Positions 1 through 11,524 of a stretch of 64,000 nt of DNA are shown piece by piece. Below the pieces are notes generated by a model that saw nothing but the letters and a program-made list of their open reading frames with translations, was not told the origin of the DNA and searched no databases. Both the position numbers and the translations under genes were made by a program. This stretch comes from Stomorhina lunata (lineage: Eukaryota; Arthropoda; Insecta; Diptera; Rhiniidae). The stretch covers positions 136,437,149 to 136,501,148 of the forward strand of contig OW121741.1 of the NCBI GenBank assembly GCA_933228675.1, read 5' to 3'. Position 1 is the first letter of the stretch, and the number at the start of each line of letters is the position of its first letter.

Positions 1-95
1 GAAAAATTTTAATGAAATTTTTCTTATAGAAAAATTTTAATGAAATTTTTCTTATAGAAAAATTTTAATGAAATTTTTCTTATATAAGAAAAATT
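1..95. repeat. 28-bp A+T-rich minisatellite (edge of array)
   Basis: About three tandem 28-bp units with the core GAAAAATTTTAATGAAATTT run off the left edge of the window. They resemble the units of the 19150-21680 array, so this is probably the end of a longer array of the same family. Confidence 0.8.
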
Positions 96-1067
96 TAATC
101 AAATGTTTTGCTATGTCTGGTTCTAGAAAAATAGACCTATTTCCATTAATTTCAATAGTTTTGACTCGACAACTGTATTTGGTGAAGAATTCTTTGAGTC
201 TCCGTTAATCGAGTTATAGATGTCGATATATATAATTTAAGAACGCTGAAATTTATAAAAACAGACAAGTGCATACAAAAACAAATTTTAACAATTTATT
301 TTTCTTTATTTTTGTATAAAAAGCAATAAGGTATATGTTCCGAATCACACTAAAATATCTAGTATAAAATAAATGTATTTCCCTCCCACATTTTTTGTTT
401 TCTTTACGCGCACTCATGGAATTAATAAAGAAAAACCAAAAGAAAATTTTCAAAATTTTTTTTGTATTGGATTTTGCAAGATTTTATAAATTGTTGTTGC
501 TTCCGATGTTGTTGTTGTAGTAATAATTTTGGAATAAAATTATTTCGGATACAAGTAAACGTTTTCCATTAGGTCGCTGAAGAACATAATTCAGTTTGAA
601 CGTGTCAATCGTTTTGAACGGTTTTTTTTGGTGAAAGAATTCTTAACAAGAAAAGTGCGTTGGATTTAAAAAAAAAAAAAATTGAATAAAAAAATTTGAA
701 ATAAAAATATATAAATATATTTTGATATTAAAATAAATAATTGTGAAATATGAAAATTTAATTTAGAAATTTTAAATAAATTTAAATATTTGAAAAAAGT
801 TGTATTTGATACAAAAAAAAAATCATTGAAAATTTTTTAAACTGAATTTTAGTTAAATTTGAATATTTTTAAACAAATATGAAAATATTTAAAAAATTAT
901 AAAAAATATTGGAATTGCTATTTTGTAACATTTTTTTTAAATTATTAATTTTGAAACTTAAGAAAATCGAAAAAATTTTTTATTTTTTTTTTTGTGATAT
1001 AAATTTTTTTACAAATTTTCCACTTTAAAACTTTCTATAATAACTTTTTCAAATTCTTTTAATTTCA
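96..1067. other. A+T-rich region upstream of sarcolamban exon; no gene seen
   Basis: Very A+T-rich sequence with poly-A/T runs, ending in a polypyrimidine tract and splice acceptor (TTTTAATTTCAG, AG at 1067-1068). This suggests that at least the right part is an intron of the sarcolamban transcript. I could not place the upstream exon or a promoter with confidence. Confidence 0.4.
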
Positions 1068-1089
1068 GAAAAACCTCCTTACTTTCAAA

Positions 1090-1179
1090 ATGAATGAGGC
1101 CACAAGTTTATTCACCACCTTCATCATCTTGGCGGCTTTGTTGTCGTTGTTGTACATTTTCTACGAAATGGCCTTCTAA
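1090..1179 (+). CDS. SclB: sarcolamban B-like SERCA-regulating micropeptide (29 aa)
   Basis: A 29-codon ORF begins MNEATSLFTTF, continues as a hydrophobic helix rich in Ile/Leu/Ala (about residues 10-25) and ends FYEMAF before TAA. Length, the MNEA start, the LFTTF motif and the YxFYExAF end match what I know of Drosophila sarcolamban B. That is one of two peptides encoded by the pncr003:2L transcript; it inhibits the SERCA calcium pump in the muscle sarcoplasmic reticulum and is related to sarcolipin/phospholamban. The ATG lies 21 nt after a splice acceptor (AG at 1067-1068), as expected for a 5'-UTR/coding exon. Its codons are clearly more G+C-rich than the flanks, a sign of selection. The sister peptide (SclA) was not found nearby; it may lie on another exon or outside the window. 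The ORF is easily missed because of its size. Confidence 0.85.
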   Translation: MNEATSLFTTFIILAALLSLLYIFYEMAF

Positions 1180-1650
1180 ATTTAATTTTTCTAACTTCAT
1201 TTTTTTTTAATTAAATCATTTTCATAACAACAAAAATTTTCTTAATAATTAACAACAACAAAAAAAATGTAACCGTTGCCTTTATATCGAAAATATGATG
1301 AATATATTCCAAATATTGCCGTAAAATTTAAGAAACCTAAGCAGCCTAGTATCGTAATGGATTTTATTTTAACCAAAAAAAAACAAAAACACTATTAGTT
1401 TTGTAAGGAGAAAAACATCTAAGTAAAAAGGTAAGTAGAAATTTAGAATTTAAAAATTTAAAAATAAGGGTATTCATAATCCAAAGTTCTTTGCCTAGTA
1501 AAAGAGTAAAGAAGTAATGTGGCACTTTACAAAAACAAAATGCATTAAAAAAGCTTTTTAACACTTTTACTCTTTTAGTTTTCCGAAAAAAGTACAATTT
1601 TGCTTTTGGTTCAAGAATATTCAAAAGTCATATAAATAAAATTAAGAAAA
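1180..1650 (+). other. probable 3' UTR of sarcolamban transcript
   Basis: A+T-rich sequence downstream of the SclB stop with no further long ORF. An AATAAA at 1635-1640 is a candidate polyadenylation signal. A DINE-1-like element starts immediately afterwards at 1651. The UTR extent is inferred. Confidence 0.4.
1635..1640 (+). terminator. candidate poly(A) signal (AATAAA) for sarcolamban
   Basis: Canonical AATAAA hexamer 456 nt after the SclB stop. In such A+T-rich DNA this hexamer is frequent by chance, so the assignment is tentative. Confidence 0.3.
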
Positions 1651-2479
1651 AACAAGTAAGAAAGCGCTATAGTCGGTCAAGCCGACCATACAATACCCTT
1701 CACTACTAAGGTTAAAGGTGTTATTTTTCCTGTATAAACACAAATATTTGCTAAATTTTGCCATCATACAAACATTTTCTCAAAACGTATAAATTCAACC
1801 TGTTTCCGTCATTTGGACTTATATGAGAGCTAGGGTCAAATGTGGACCGATTATCTCGAAATTTGGCAAATTGATTACAGTTGTTACAAAAATTATGTTT
1901 GCAAAAACTAAACTCAAAATTTTCATTATCTTTAGATTTACGAGCGTTTTAGTGATTTTTTGTCTCATTTAGTGCGTTTTTGAAGAAGAGTTTGTATGGG
2001 AGCTATGGTCAAATGTGGACCGATTTCAACGAAATTTGGTACAGTGATTTAAGTTTACATAAGCAGTATCTGTTTTAAATTTCATGAAAAAATATTGATA
2101 TTTGTGGCCAATATAGCAATTCCGGGAAGTGGGACCTATGGGAGGTACCATAAATAATGAACCGATTTTGACCAATTTCAATAGCCATGGTCCCATTATC
2201 AAAAAAATCATCTGTGCCAAATTTCATCAAATTATCTTTAGAATTGCGACCTGTAGTTTGATTACAAGGTTTACATGGGGGTCCAGCCAGCCAGCCAGAC
2301 GGACGGACGGACGGACATCGCTAAATCGACTCAGAAAGTGATTGTAAGTCTATATCAGAAAGTGATTCTAAGTCTATTGGTATACTAAAAGGTGGGTCTA
2401 AGACAAATATTTCTATGCGTTACAAACATCAGCACAAACTTATAATACCCTTTCCACCTATGGTGGTGAAGGGTATAAA
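1651..2479 (+). mobile_element. DINE-1/INE-1-like non-autonomous element (Helentron-related), copy 1
   Basis: Full-length copy. The 5' end has AAGTAAGAAAGCGCTATAGT followed by a CGGTCAAGCCGACC mini-palindrome and TACCCTTCAC. The interior holds a GGACGGACGGACATCGC tract followed by AAATCGACTCAGAAAGTGAT. The 3' end has a short hairpin (CCCTTTCCACC/GGTGGTGAAGGG) and GGGTATAA. This layout resembles Drosophila DINE-1/INE-1 elements, which are Helentron-mobilised. It has no coding capacity; predicted ORFs inside it are chance. Confidence 0.7.
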
Positions 2480-3300
2480 TACCACTGGGAAATCGGTAGT
2501 CAATAAATAAATGGATAGTTGATAAATAATATTTTTTTTAGCTACAATACTCTTTTGCTCTTGTACTAGGGCAAGAACTCTACATCATGAAAACCTTTAA
2601 TATTTTAAAAATTTTTTGTTTTCAAAGTTTTTTGTAACCAAATATTTTAGAAGCTTTTGAAAAAACGTAAAATTACAATCAAGTTAAACTTTATTTTATG
2701 TGTTATTGGTCCCCTAAGTACAAAAAAGCTCAGTTTTTTCTCATACAAATTCAAGAACTGATAATCCAAACCTGACTAATGTAAAAGTAGACTTAGTTTC
2801 CATATCTTGAAAACCATTTGCCCGATTTTTTTAAAAAATACACCAATAGATTAAGAACATAATTGAGCTGAAGACATGCTAACATAAGTTTTTTGTGTGG
2901 TAAACGATATTGGAGTTATTCGAAAACGCATTTTTGAAAAATATTTTTTTTTGTGCAAAATTAAAAAAAAAAAAAAAATAATTTTTTTAAATTCATAAAA
3001 AATCGAAAACGTCTAAAATTTACAATCGTAACTCGACGCTCGCAAAACTGTAAATATTATAAATAATATAAGCCTTAAATTCCAAAAATTCATCCATTAA
3101 TAGTGATTTTATTAAGAATAAAGTGAAAATACCCAATTTAAGTGAAAAATTTGTCATAAAAATTCCTTTTATTTTAAAAAATAATGTAGTAAAGGCAAAT
3201 ATTTTCCAAATACTTTAATGAGACTTGGCATGAAATATTATTTGGTACAAGAACATAGCCTGTTAAAAATTAACAAAGCCATTCAAAATTTCAGGGTATC
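2480..3300. other. A+T-rich intergenic DNA; no gene seen
   Basis: Low-complexity A+T-rich sequence with stop codons in all frames and poly-A runs around 2960. I recognise nothing here. Confidence 0.4.
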
Positions 3301-3339
3301 TCCAAAACAATTTTCTTCCCGAATATAGTTTTAGGTTCT

Positions 3340-4316
3340 GAAAAGCCACAAATTCGCCGTTATCTTGATGAAATTTGGTAACACATTTTATGGCTCCATT
3401 ATTTCGGGTATCTACCATAGGTCTCACTATCCGGAATTTTGATTTTGGCTACAAATTCAAGTATATTTCTATGAGTTTAATACCAAATGTTTTTAAAATA
3501 TGACTATAGCTTACATACCAGACCTTTTGGTAAGAACAAAGATCGTCAAAAATTTGTGTTACATCTTAAACAATTTCCATCCCGGAATAAAGTTTTACGT
3601 TACAAAAAGTCACAAATTTGCTTTTATCTTTATGAAATTTGGCGCAAAAATATTTTTTTTTGTAAGTGGGACCATTGCTATTGACAAAAATCTATTCAAT
3701 GTAACAGGTACCTCCTCATAGGTCTCACTTCCCAGAACTGAGATTTTTGCCACAAATTTTTATATAATTTTATGAAAATTAGAAAAAATATAAAAATCTC
3801 GAAAGTACGAAATTTTTTTGTAATCAATCCATATTTGACCATAGCTCCATACAATCTATCCGACAAAAGCCTCTTAAATGCTTCGAAATTCATAAAAACT
3901 CTCCTTTATCTGAAGATAATGATTTTTTTAACTTGTTGCACAAATATTTTTTGTATAATATGTAAACAGGAATGACTGTACAAAGATTCGTTGAAATCGG
4001 TCCATATTTGACTATATCATCTGTTAAACGTCACTAAAATGCTCGTAAATCTGAAGATAATGACATTTTAATGTTTATTTGTTGCACTCATAATTTTTGT
4101 ATAAGCTGTAATGAAATTACCAAATTTCGAGGCAATCCGTCCACATTTGACCCAAGCTCTCAAATAGCTTAAATACTTAAGAAAATGTCTTAAGAAAATG
4201 TTTGTATAATGACAAAATTTAGCAGATATGCAAGAAAAAGGAAGGACATTTGACCTCAGTGGTGAAGTGTATCACATGGTCGGGCTTGACCGACTATAGC
4301 ACTTCCTTACTTGTTT
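3340..4316 (-). mobile_element. DINE-1-like element, degenerate copy 2
   Basis: Reverse-orientation, strongly diverged copy. The right end (about 4250-4316) carries the inverse of the family's 5' end (GGTCGGGCTTGACCGACTAT then CACTTCCTTACTTGTTT). The interior repeats motifs such as CATATTTGACCATAGCTCC and CATAGGTCTCACTTCC. Its left boundary is unclear and it may hold more than one fragment. Confidence 0.6.
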
Positions 4317-7300
4317 ATTTAGAATATTCACAATTTTAAGATTTTGTAATAGAAATGGTATGTTTTTGCCCACTTCTATTTTTCGTAAATATTTAAAAAA
4401 ATAAAATTTCTAATAAAAAAAAATTTAGTTTTTAAAGCAAATAACTCCGAATCCGTTAATCATATAAAAATTGTTTTAAAGGGACTTAAAGATAATTTTG
4501 TTTACAATTGATTATGTGACTTTCAACAAAATCGAACAACCCTTTCTAAAGATATGATAAAAGCGATGTGATGACCTTTTCAAAAATATAAAATTTTATA
4601 AAAAAATTAAAATCAACCAGTTTAAAGAAAATTTAATTTTTAACGTTTTTATAACAAATTATTAAAATATAGTGGTGATAAAATGTAACACCAAAAGTTG
4701 AACTTTGTTGACAGGTGTTATCGCATAATTTACTCATAGTTTAAACCTAAGAAATTTTTGCGATTTTTTCCTGAACTGCCCAATTTTGAAAGGCGATTAT
4801 ATGTAATGTCTAAAAAATATCAAAATATTAAAAACATGACACAAAAATTAAACACCAGGGGCCAAATTACCGCATTCGATATAGATCAAAAACTTAGACT
4901 TTTAAGCGAATATTGTGAAGTATACTTTAGGGATGTTAAAAGTTACTTCGATGCAAAAAGTTTATTGAAATTTTATTATCCACTTTGATTTTGAACATAT
5001 AGTTCAATTAAAACTCTTTTACTATTGTTCATCTATTGGCAAATAACTTCGAAAAAATATAGTAAACTGTGCATCTTTTAAATAATTTTGATGATCCTTA
5101 AAATATGCTATACAAATGTTTTGAAAATTTCTAAAATTTCGATCGGTATCGAATGCCGTAATTTGGTCCCAGAACTATCGATTTTTCGGTTTTCATCGAA
5201 ATTTAAACACGTGACTTCAGTGTTTAAATCAATATTTTTCAAAAATAGTCAAAGGAAAAAAATCAAACATTTCCTTGGAATTGTTTATGTTTCGTAAATC
5301 TCCATATGAAGTTAATTTCTCAAAGGTCTTCTAAATTAGTACTGAAGGTGAAAATTTTATTTTTTATACTTCAAAAAATCTTGAACTATTTGTAGTTTTA
5401 TTTAGTCATAATTTCAAACAAATTTTACAGGTCTAAAATCAAAAATAGATTTTTTTTTAATTAAAACGAAAATTTATTTTCATGTTTACAAATATTTATG
5501 AAAAATTTTGTGTCTTTAAAGAAATACACAAATTAAAAATCTATATAATTTAATTAAATATTTTGAAATGTTTATGATTAAATAAAACAAAAATATTTAT
5601 ATATACAATTACCTAAAGACTTTAGAGAAAAATTTTGGAATCGAATAATATATACAAAATTTTTAATTGATGTGTTTTAAATCAAAATGCATATAGACAA
5701 ATTTGAATAGGATTTTTATTAACAAAACTAAGAAATTATTTATTTTGGTACCAAATACAAATTTTTGGCATCATTATCAAATGATTTTGTTTTGGAATTA
5801 GAAATAGACACACCTATTAAAAGAAAATTAATGCGTAACTGTCTGTATTTGTCAAGATTTATGAAACTTTTCGGAATTAAAAAAGAAATATTTACCTAGA
5901 GATTTTCCCTCAGTTATAAGAACATTTGCCTGTTTGGCAGACAATGTCAAGTATATAAAAAATCTATGTCAATTTCTTATTTTGTATCCAAATCTATTTA
6001 TGATTTTTATATAAAACACTTTTGTTTTTTTTTCCGAAATTTTTTATGTCAACCTAATTTATACAAAAAATGAAACGTGCGCAACTCTTTTGCGTTCTTT
6101 CAGAAAATTGTTATATTTAAAAATTTCGAAAATTTGGATTAAAAAAAACAAAAAACCATAAAAAATTATTAAAAATACTTTAAAATAAACACAAGAATTT
6201 TTTGTCGAAACATAATTTTTTAATATATTTCCATTTTCAAAATAAATTTATGGTGATTAAAAAATCACTTGAAATTTGATGTTGATGCCAAAAAAAAAAT
6301 CAGATGGAAAGAAAAGTGTAATAAATTTATCCAGGCAGGTTTTTCAAATTAATAATAGCTCAATATAAACATTAAAATCTGAAAAAACAGATACATATCT
6401 CAAAAATATTAAAATATATCCGGAATGCATCTAAAATTCTAAAGCCAATATAAACAGAACAAAAAGATCAATCTAAAACTTGTAAACACAAAATAAACAA
6501 AATTCAAATTGAAAACAAAATTTTGAAAATTTATTGATAAAGAAACATTTTAAACAAATATTTTAATATTTTTTTAAAATTTATCTATTTCCAGTTGACG
6601 TCATGACATCATCTGCCTTAAGTGACTGCATTTGCATCTGTTTAAGATTCAAGAAAAGGTTGGTTTTGAAACTTTAACAAAATAATTTTATTCTTACATC
6701 AAACAAATTTTCTTTGATTTCATTTCAGTTGATTTCTCTGATGTCAACTTTATTTTAAAAGGAGTTTTTTTTTATAATTTTTTATAAAATTTATTTTTAA
6801 ATTTTAGTAATTTACTTGTTAAGTATATAATTAGTGTATATTTATGAAATACATCCAAACAAAAGCCTTTTGTAAAAGTAATTTTGTTTTGTTGAAGTTT
6901 AAAAAAGAAGTAACATCAGTATAAAGAATTTTTTTTTACAAAATAATGGTATCTGTAAAATAACATCGAAAAAATTTCTTTAAAATCATTTTTATTTAGA
7001 ACAAAATAAAATTACAAAAAAATATTTGAATGAGTTTTCTTATGGTTATGAAATATTCGAAAATTTAAAAATTGTGCTCTAAAATAGTGGTTAACTTAAA
7101 ATTATTCATTTTATATTAGTTGGATTCCATTTCTCTGATTAGTTCTTGAGTTTTTCAGGGCAACACGACCTTATTCTTGAAACTACATTGACTTTCTACA
7201 TATCAAGAATTTATAGTTCGAAAAAGTTCAATTCCGACGTTATAATCTTCAGGATATTTGAGTGGGTTAGTGTTAATTTTTGGGACCTATCATTAAGTAT

Positions 7301-7345
7301 ACCGATCGACCGAGAATTACTTTCTGAGTTGATATACGGATAACG
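4317..7345. other. A+T-rich intergenic DNA with an old dispersed repeat; no firm gene
   Basis: Mostly A+T-rich with no recognisable coding region. About 4840-5190 is similar, in the same orientation, to 62390-62670 (shared elements: GCATTYGATATMGATC followed by AAAACT, and CTAYACAAATGTTTTG), so it is a dispersed repeat rather than a gene. Around 6590-6680 is a less A+T-rich patch after a TTTCCAG acceptor-like site containing TGACGTCA (6596-6603) and a 24-codon ORF (6603-6677). That patch is noted as a finding only. Confidence 0.4.
4840..5190 (+). repeat. dispersed repeat, copy similar to 62390-62670
   Basis: Several blocks of shared sequence in the same order and orientation occur in both places. 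Nothing coding is evident. The family is not recognised. Confidence 0.5.
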
Positions 7346-8125
7346 CACAGTGGTTTACGGACGCTTTTTTGGAAATAGTTCTGTAACTTTTGAACGACTG
7401 GTCCATGAGGGCTCGGGGGAGTGATTGATGGACCTTCAAAGTTGGTCACCTCGGGTGTTCGACTTTTTTAAAAATTCGCAAAAAAAAAATCCATTTATGT
7501 ATGAATTGAAAAGAAATTTTTAAGTTTAAAATTTCTTTTCAATCCATATATAAATGGATTTTTTGCGAATTTTTAAAAAAGTCGAACACCCTAGGTGACC
7601 AACTTTGAAGGTCCATCAACCACTGTCCTTGAGAAGATCTACAAAAAATACGCTAACATGTGTTGGTTATCTCCTTTGGCTTTCGAGATTTTTTGGTAAA
7701 AGAATTTTTGGATTGAATTTTTATCTATTTTTTAAAGCTTTTTTTGGTGTGGTGTACCCATCTGAGGACCAAACATTTTTTAAGAATATTTCTTAAATTC
7801 TTTATAAAATTCTGAATAATGTTTGTGCAAGTTGGCTTTAGATATATTTTTTCGTTTAAAAGTTAAAAATATTCACAGTTGAAACATAAACAAAATATCG
7901 CTATTTTTTTAGTTTTTCCCTAAAAGATAGCTATATTTTTCACTAATAAAAAAATATTTTCTTAAGATTTTTAATGTTTTTAAAAGAAATCATAATGGGA
8001 ATTCGTATAAAACAAATTTCTTGTCAATTGGAATTTTGGTCCTCACACAAGCCCTCTCCAAAAAATGAAAATTTAAAAAAAATAGTTTAAACAAAAACTT
8101 CACAAAATTGTAATTGGGGGAAAAA
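7346..8125 (+). mobile_element. truncated, rearranged Transib end (solo-TIR fragment)
   Basis: It starts with the Transib terminus CACAGTGGTTTACGGACGC and follows the long TIR of the full copies, with divergence and a deletion near the end. At 7432-7613 it contains an extra inverted duplication of TIR sequence, giving a ~90-bp-arm palindrome. It then resumes the TIR (CCTTGAGAAGATCTAC onwards) and fades out near 8125. There is no transposase and no second end. It is clearly older than the two full copies. Confidence 0.8.
7432..7613. repeat. palindrome inside the truncated Transib end
   Basis: The left arm (GGACCTTCAAAGTTGGTCAC onward) and right arm (ending GTGACCAACTTTGAAGGTCC) are inverted copies of about 90 bp meeting near 7520. 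In full Transib copies this segment occurs only once per end, so the inversion arose in this copy. Confidence 0.8.
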
Positions 8126-8200
8126 AATTAAAAGTCTTAGTTTTGACTTTTGACCGCGGGAATAAAAGGGTTAATATCATAACAAAAAAATCGTGGACAG

Positions 8201-8290
8201 AGTTGCCATTTTTTATACTTTTAACTAAAATAGGTATTTTTTCTATGTGTAGTTCTGATGTTTTAAAAAAGAAAAAATTTTCTACTTATT
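8201..8290 (+). repeat. left arm of inverted repeat pairing with 11785-11876
   Basis: The segment around TTTTAACTAAAATAGGTATT and CTATGTGTAGTTCT recurs in inverted orientation at 11785-11876. It brackets a 3.6-kb block of minisatellites and nested hairpins that lies exactly between the truncated Transib and the full Transib copy. Confidence 0.7.
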
Positions 8291-8568
8291 TTTTTTTAAT
8301 ATTTTAATTTTTCTGTACAAAATCTTTTTATTAAAAATTTTTCTATAGAAAATATTTTTATCAGAAAATTTTTTCTATAGAATATTTTTTTATCAAAAAT
8401 TTTTGTATAAACATTTTTTTTATCAAAAATTTTTCTATAGAAAATTTCTTCATTTTCCTATATAAAATTGCTTTAATGACAACTTTCTACAGAAAAATAT
8501 TCCTATAGGAAATTTTTTTATAGAAATCTTTTGTATAAAAAAAAATAGAAAAATATTTTTATTTAATT

Positions 8569-8711
8569 TTTCGCATTTGATCCCAAATCTGTTACATTTA
8601 TTTATTAATGTAACCGACCATAAAAAGCCAAAAAATGTTTGAGGAGAAACCAAATTCCTCGACGCGTTTCGATGGTTGGTTAAGCCATCTCAGATTTGGG
8701 ATCAAATGCGA
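8569..8711. repeat. short inverted-repeat element (GCATTTGATCCCAAATCTG ends)
   Basis: CGCATTTGATCCCAAATCTG near 8569 is matched by its inverse CAGATTTGGGATCAAATGCG ending at 8711. The inside contains CGACGCGTTTCGATGGTTGG. Related pieces occur inverted at 10176-10290, at 21038-21130 and at 43530-43620, so this is a dispersed MITE-like family. Confidence 0.6.
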
Positions 8712-9270
8712 ATACTTTTCTTTTTGAATAATATTTACATCCCGACTATTTTGTTATTTTTTGAAAAAAATATTTTTATCAAAATTTTTTCTATACAAAA
8801 ATATTTTCATCGAAAAATTTTATTTGAAAAATATTTTTCTTTAGAAAAATTTTGCTATTAAAAATTTTCCTATAGAAAATTTTGCTATTAAAAATTTTTC
8901 TATAGGAAATTTTTCTATAGAAAAATATTTTTATCGATAATTTTTCTATAGAAAAATTCAAAAATTTTGCTATAGAAAAATATCCAAAAATTTTCTATAA
9001 AAAAATATAAATGAAGGAATAAAAACCAAAATAATCGAGGTCGATATTTTACACCTGTTATTTAAAATTGTCAAATTTTGCGAAAATGTAATTTTTTGGT
9101 CATAATTTCAAGGTTGCTTGGTAAATTATACTTACGTTAAAATTTAACAAAACTGTTCATCTGGCGTAAGCAGCACATACCACCAGAAGCCGAAGACTTT
9201 TTGGAATTTTTGTAAATATGACAATCATTAATGAAACTCGTATAAAATAAGTATTAAAAGCTTTTATTTG

Positions 9271-9490
9271 GGATTTGGGTAATAGCAACGTCGGTTGGTG
9301 CGGCCAACCGATTTTGCAAAATCCAATTTATAGCAATAAAATATTTTTTGATAAAAATTTTTCTTTGGACAATTTTTTGGGGATTTGGGTAATAGCAACG
9401 TCGGTTGGTGCGTCCAACCGATTTTGCAAAATCCAATTTATAGCAATAAAATATTTTTTGATAAAAATTTTTCTTTGGACAATTTTTCGA
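9271..9490 (+). repeat. tandem duplication, two 110-bp units
   Basis: The units 9271-9380 and 9381-9490 are nearly identical. Each contains a small hairpin (GGTTGGTGCGGCCAACCG or its one-base variant). Part of the surrounding sequence (9150-9440) is found inverted and diverged at 25990-26190. Confidence 0.85.
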
Positions 9491-10030
9491 TAAAAATTAT
9501 TTTTTATACAAAATTTTTCGATAAAAATAATTTACTGTGAAAATTTAAAAAAAAAAAAAAAAAAAATTCTATAGAAAAATTTTCGATACATTATTTATGG
9601 AAAAATTTTCGATAAAAATACTTTTTGTAGAAAAATTTTCTATAGAAACATTGTTCTGTAGAAAAACTTTTAATAAAAAAATTTTCTATAGAAAAACTTT
9701 TTATAAAAAAATTTTCTAAATTTTATAAAATTTTCTATAGAAAAATTTTTGATACAAAAATTTTCTATAGAAAAATTTTTGATAAAAAAATTTTCTATAG
9801 AAAAATTTTTGATACAAAAATTTTCTATAGAAAAATTTTTGATACAAAAATTTTCTATAGAAAAATTTTTGATACAAAAATTTTCTATAGAAAAATTTTT
9901 GATACAAAAATTTTCTATAGAAACATTTTTGATACAAAAATTTTCTATAGAAAAATTTTTGATACAAAAATTTTCTATAGAAAAATTTTTTGATACAAAA
10001 ATTTTCTATAGAAAAATTTTTGATACAAAA
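9490..10030. repeat. 30-bp A+T-rich minisatellite
   Basis: Degenerate units, then from about 9725 some ten regular 30-bp units with core TTTTCTATAGAAAAATTTTT and GATAC. Because 30 is divisible by 3, both strands read through as artefactual 10-residue-repeat ORFs. These are not genes. Confidence 0.9.
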
Positions 10031-10614
10031 GTGAAGGTAGATGAAAACTGAAAAATGTTTGTTTTTGTTCAGTCGATAATCTACACTTTTACTTTTGGTT
10101 TATGAACATAATTCTTAATAGTTATGTTTGTAAATTTAGTAATAATGCGAGGTTTTCGATCTGTCTAAATTGGGGATAATCCTCCTGAAGAGATGGCTTA
10201 ACCAACCATCGAAACGCGTCGAGGAATTTGGTTTCTCCGCAAACATTTTTTGGCTTTTTATCAATAAATTGGTCTGTTACATTAATAAATAGAAAAATTT
10301 TGTATCAAAATGTTTGATAAAAAAATTTCTATAAAAAATGTTTGATAAAAAAATTTTGAATAGAAAAATATTTGAAAAAAAAGAATTGTCTATAGAAAAA
10401 CTTTTAATAAAAATATTTTAGAAAAATTTTTATTAAAAACATTTTCTATAGAAACATTTTTGATAAAAAAATTTTCTATAGAAAAATGTTTGACAAAAAA
10501 ATTTTTTATAGAAAAGCTTTTGATAAAAATATTTTTTTATAGAAAATTTTGTAACAAAAAATTTTTGATAAAAAATATTTTCGAATTTAATTTTAGTTGA
10601 ACCAGAAATTTATG

Positions 10615-11524
10615 TTGATGGTCGTGGGTTCGAGTCGGGCTCAGGTTCATGTCATAAATTATTTTTTTTAATTTATGATTTTTAAATTAGATGAATAAAT
10701 TTTAGGAATACTGAAAAAACTATGTGACACTTAGCAGTGTGGAATGCTGCATTTTCTGTCCCGCTACGGACTTCATCAGCACACTGTGTCACCAACTGTT
10801 AGATGCCAGTAGTTAAGATCATCTATTTAACTGAATTCTTAAGCGAAATTGAAAACGAGAATTATGTTAACACTCATTTCTATTTCACCTATGACCATAT
10901 GATCGATTCAGTTAGACGAACTTATCCACCATAGTTTTTTCCTTTATGTTTTGTATCCCTATCCTTTATTAATTAATTTAATTTCTTAATTTCTTTCAAT
11001 TAAATTGCATGGGCACCGCGATTTACATGTTTTCATTAACTCTTTCAAGTTGATACTAAATTCAAAATTTGCATTAACCTAAAAGAATAAAACAAAACTT
11101 GTCAAAACAAAAATCTTTGTCTTCATTACCAGCTGACAGTTGGTTAAAGTACAAAGTAAATGTAGATTAATAAAGGATAGGGATACAAAACATAAAGGAA
11201 AAAACTATGGTGGATAAGTTCGTCTAACTGAATCGATCATATGGTCATAGGTGAAATAGAAATGAGTGTTAACATAATTCTCGTTTTCAATTTCGCTTAA
11301 GAATTCAGTTAAATAGATGATCTTAACTACTGGCATCTAACAGTTGGTGACACAGTGTGCTGATGAAGTCCATAGCGGGACAGAAAATGCAGCATTCCAC
11401 ACTGCTAAGTGTCACATAGTTTTTTCAGTATTCCTAAAATTTATTCATCTAATTTAAAAATCATAAATTAAAAAAAATAATTTATGACATGAACCTGAGC
11501 CCGACTCGAACCCACGACCATCAA
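10615..11524. mobile_element. long-hairpin (foldback-like) element, 359-bp arms
   Basis: The left arm 10615-10973 and right arm 11166-11524 are near-perfect inverted copies (one clear mismatch seen, CTACGG versus CTATGG), separated by a 192-bp spacer. Each outer end carries GGTCGTGGGTTCGAGTCGGG, whose GTTCGAGTC fits a tRNA-type B box. No transposase is present. It could be a foldback/MITE-like element or a duplicated SINE-like unit. Transcribed, it would fold into a ~359-bp hairpin. Confidence 0.8.

Noticed and set aside
4758..4988. 76-codon ORF (MRFFPELPNFERR...)
   Set aside because: Part of it recurs as a non-coding, frame-broken dispersed repeat at 62390-62670; no domain recognised.
9716..10051. 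Long ORFs on both strands with 10-residue repeats ([10 protein letters not shown] type)
   Set aside because: They are translations of a 30-bp minisatellite; no gene-like features. The same holds for ORFs in 19309-20485 and 48285-48467.
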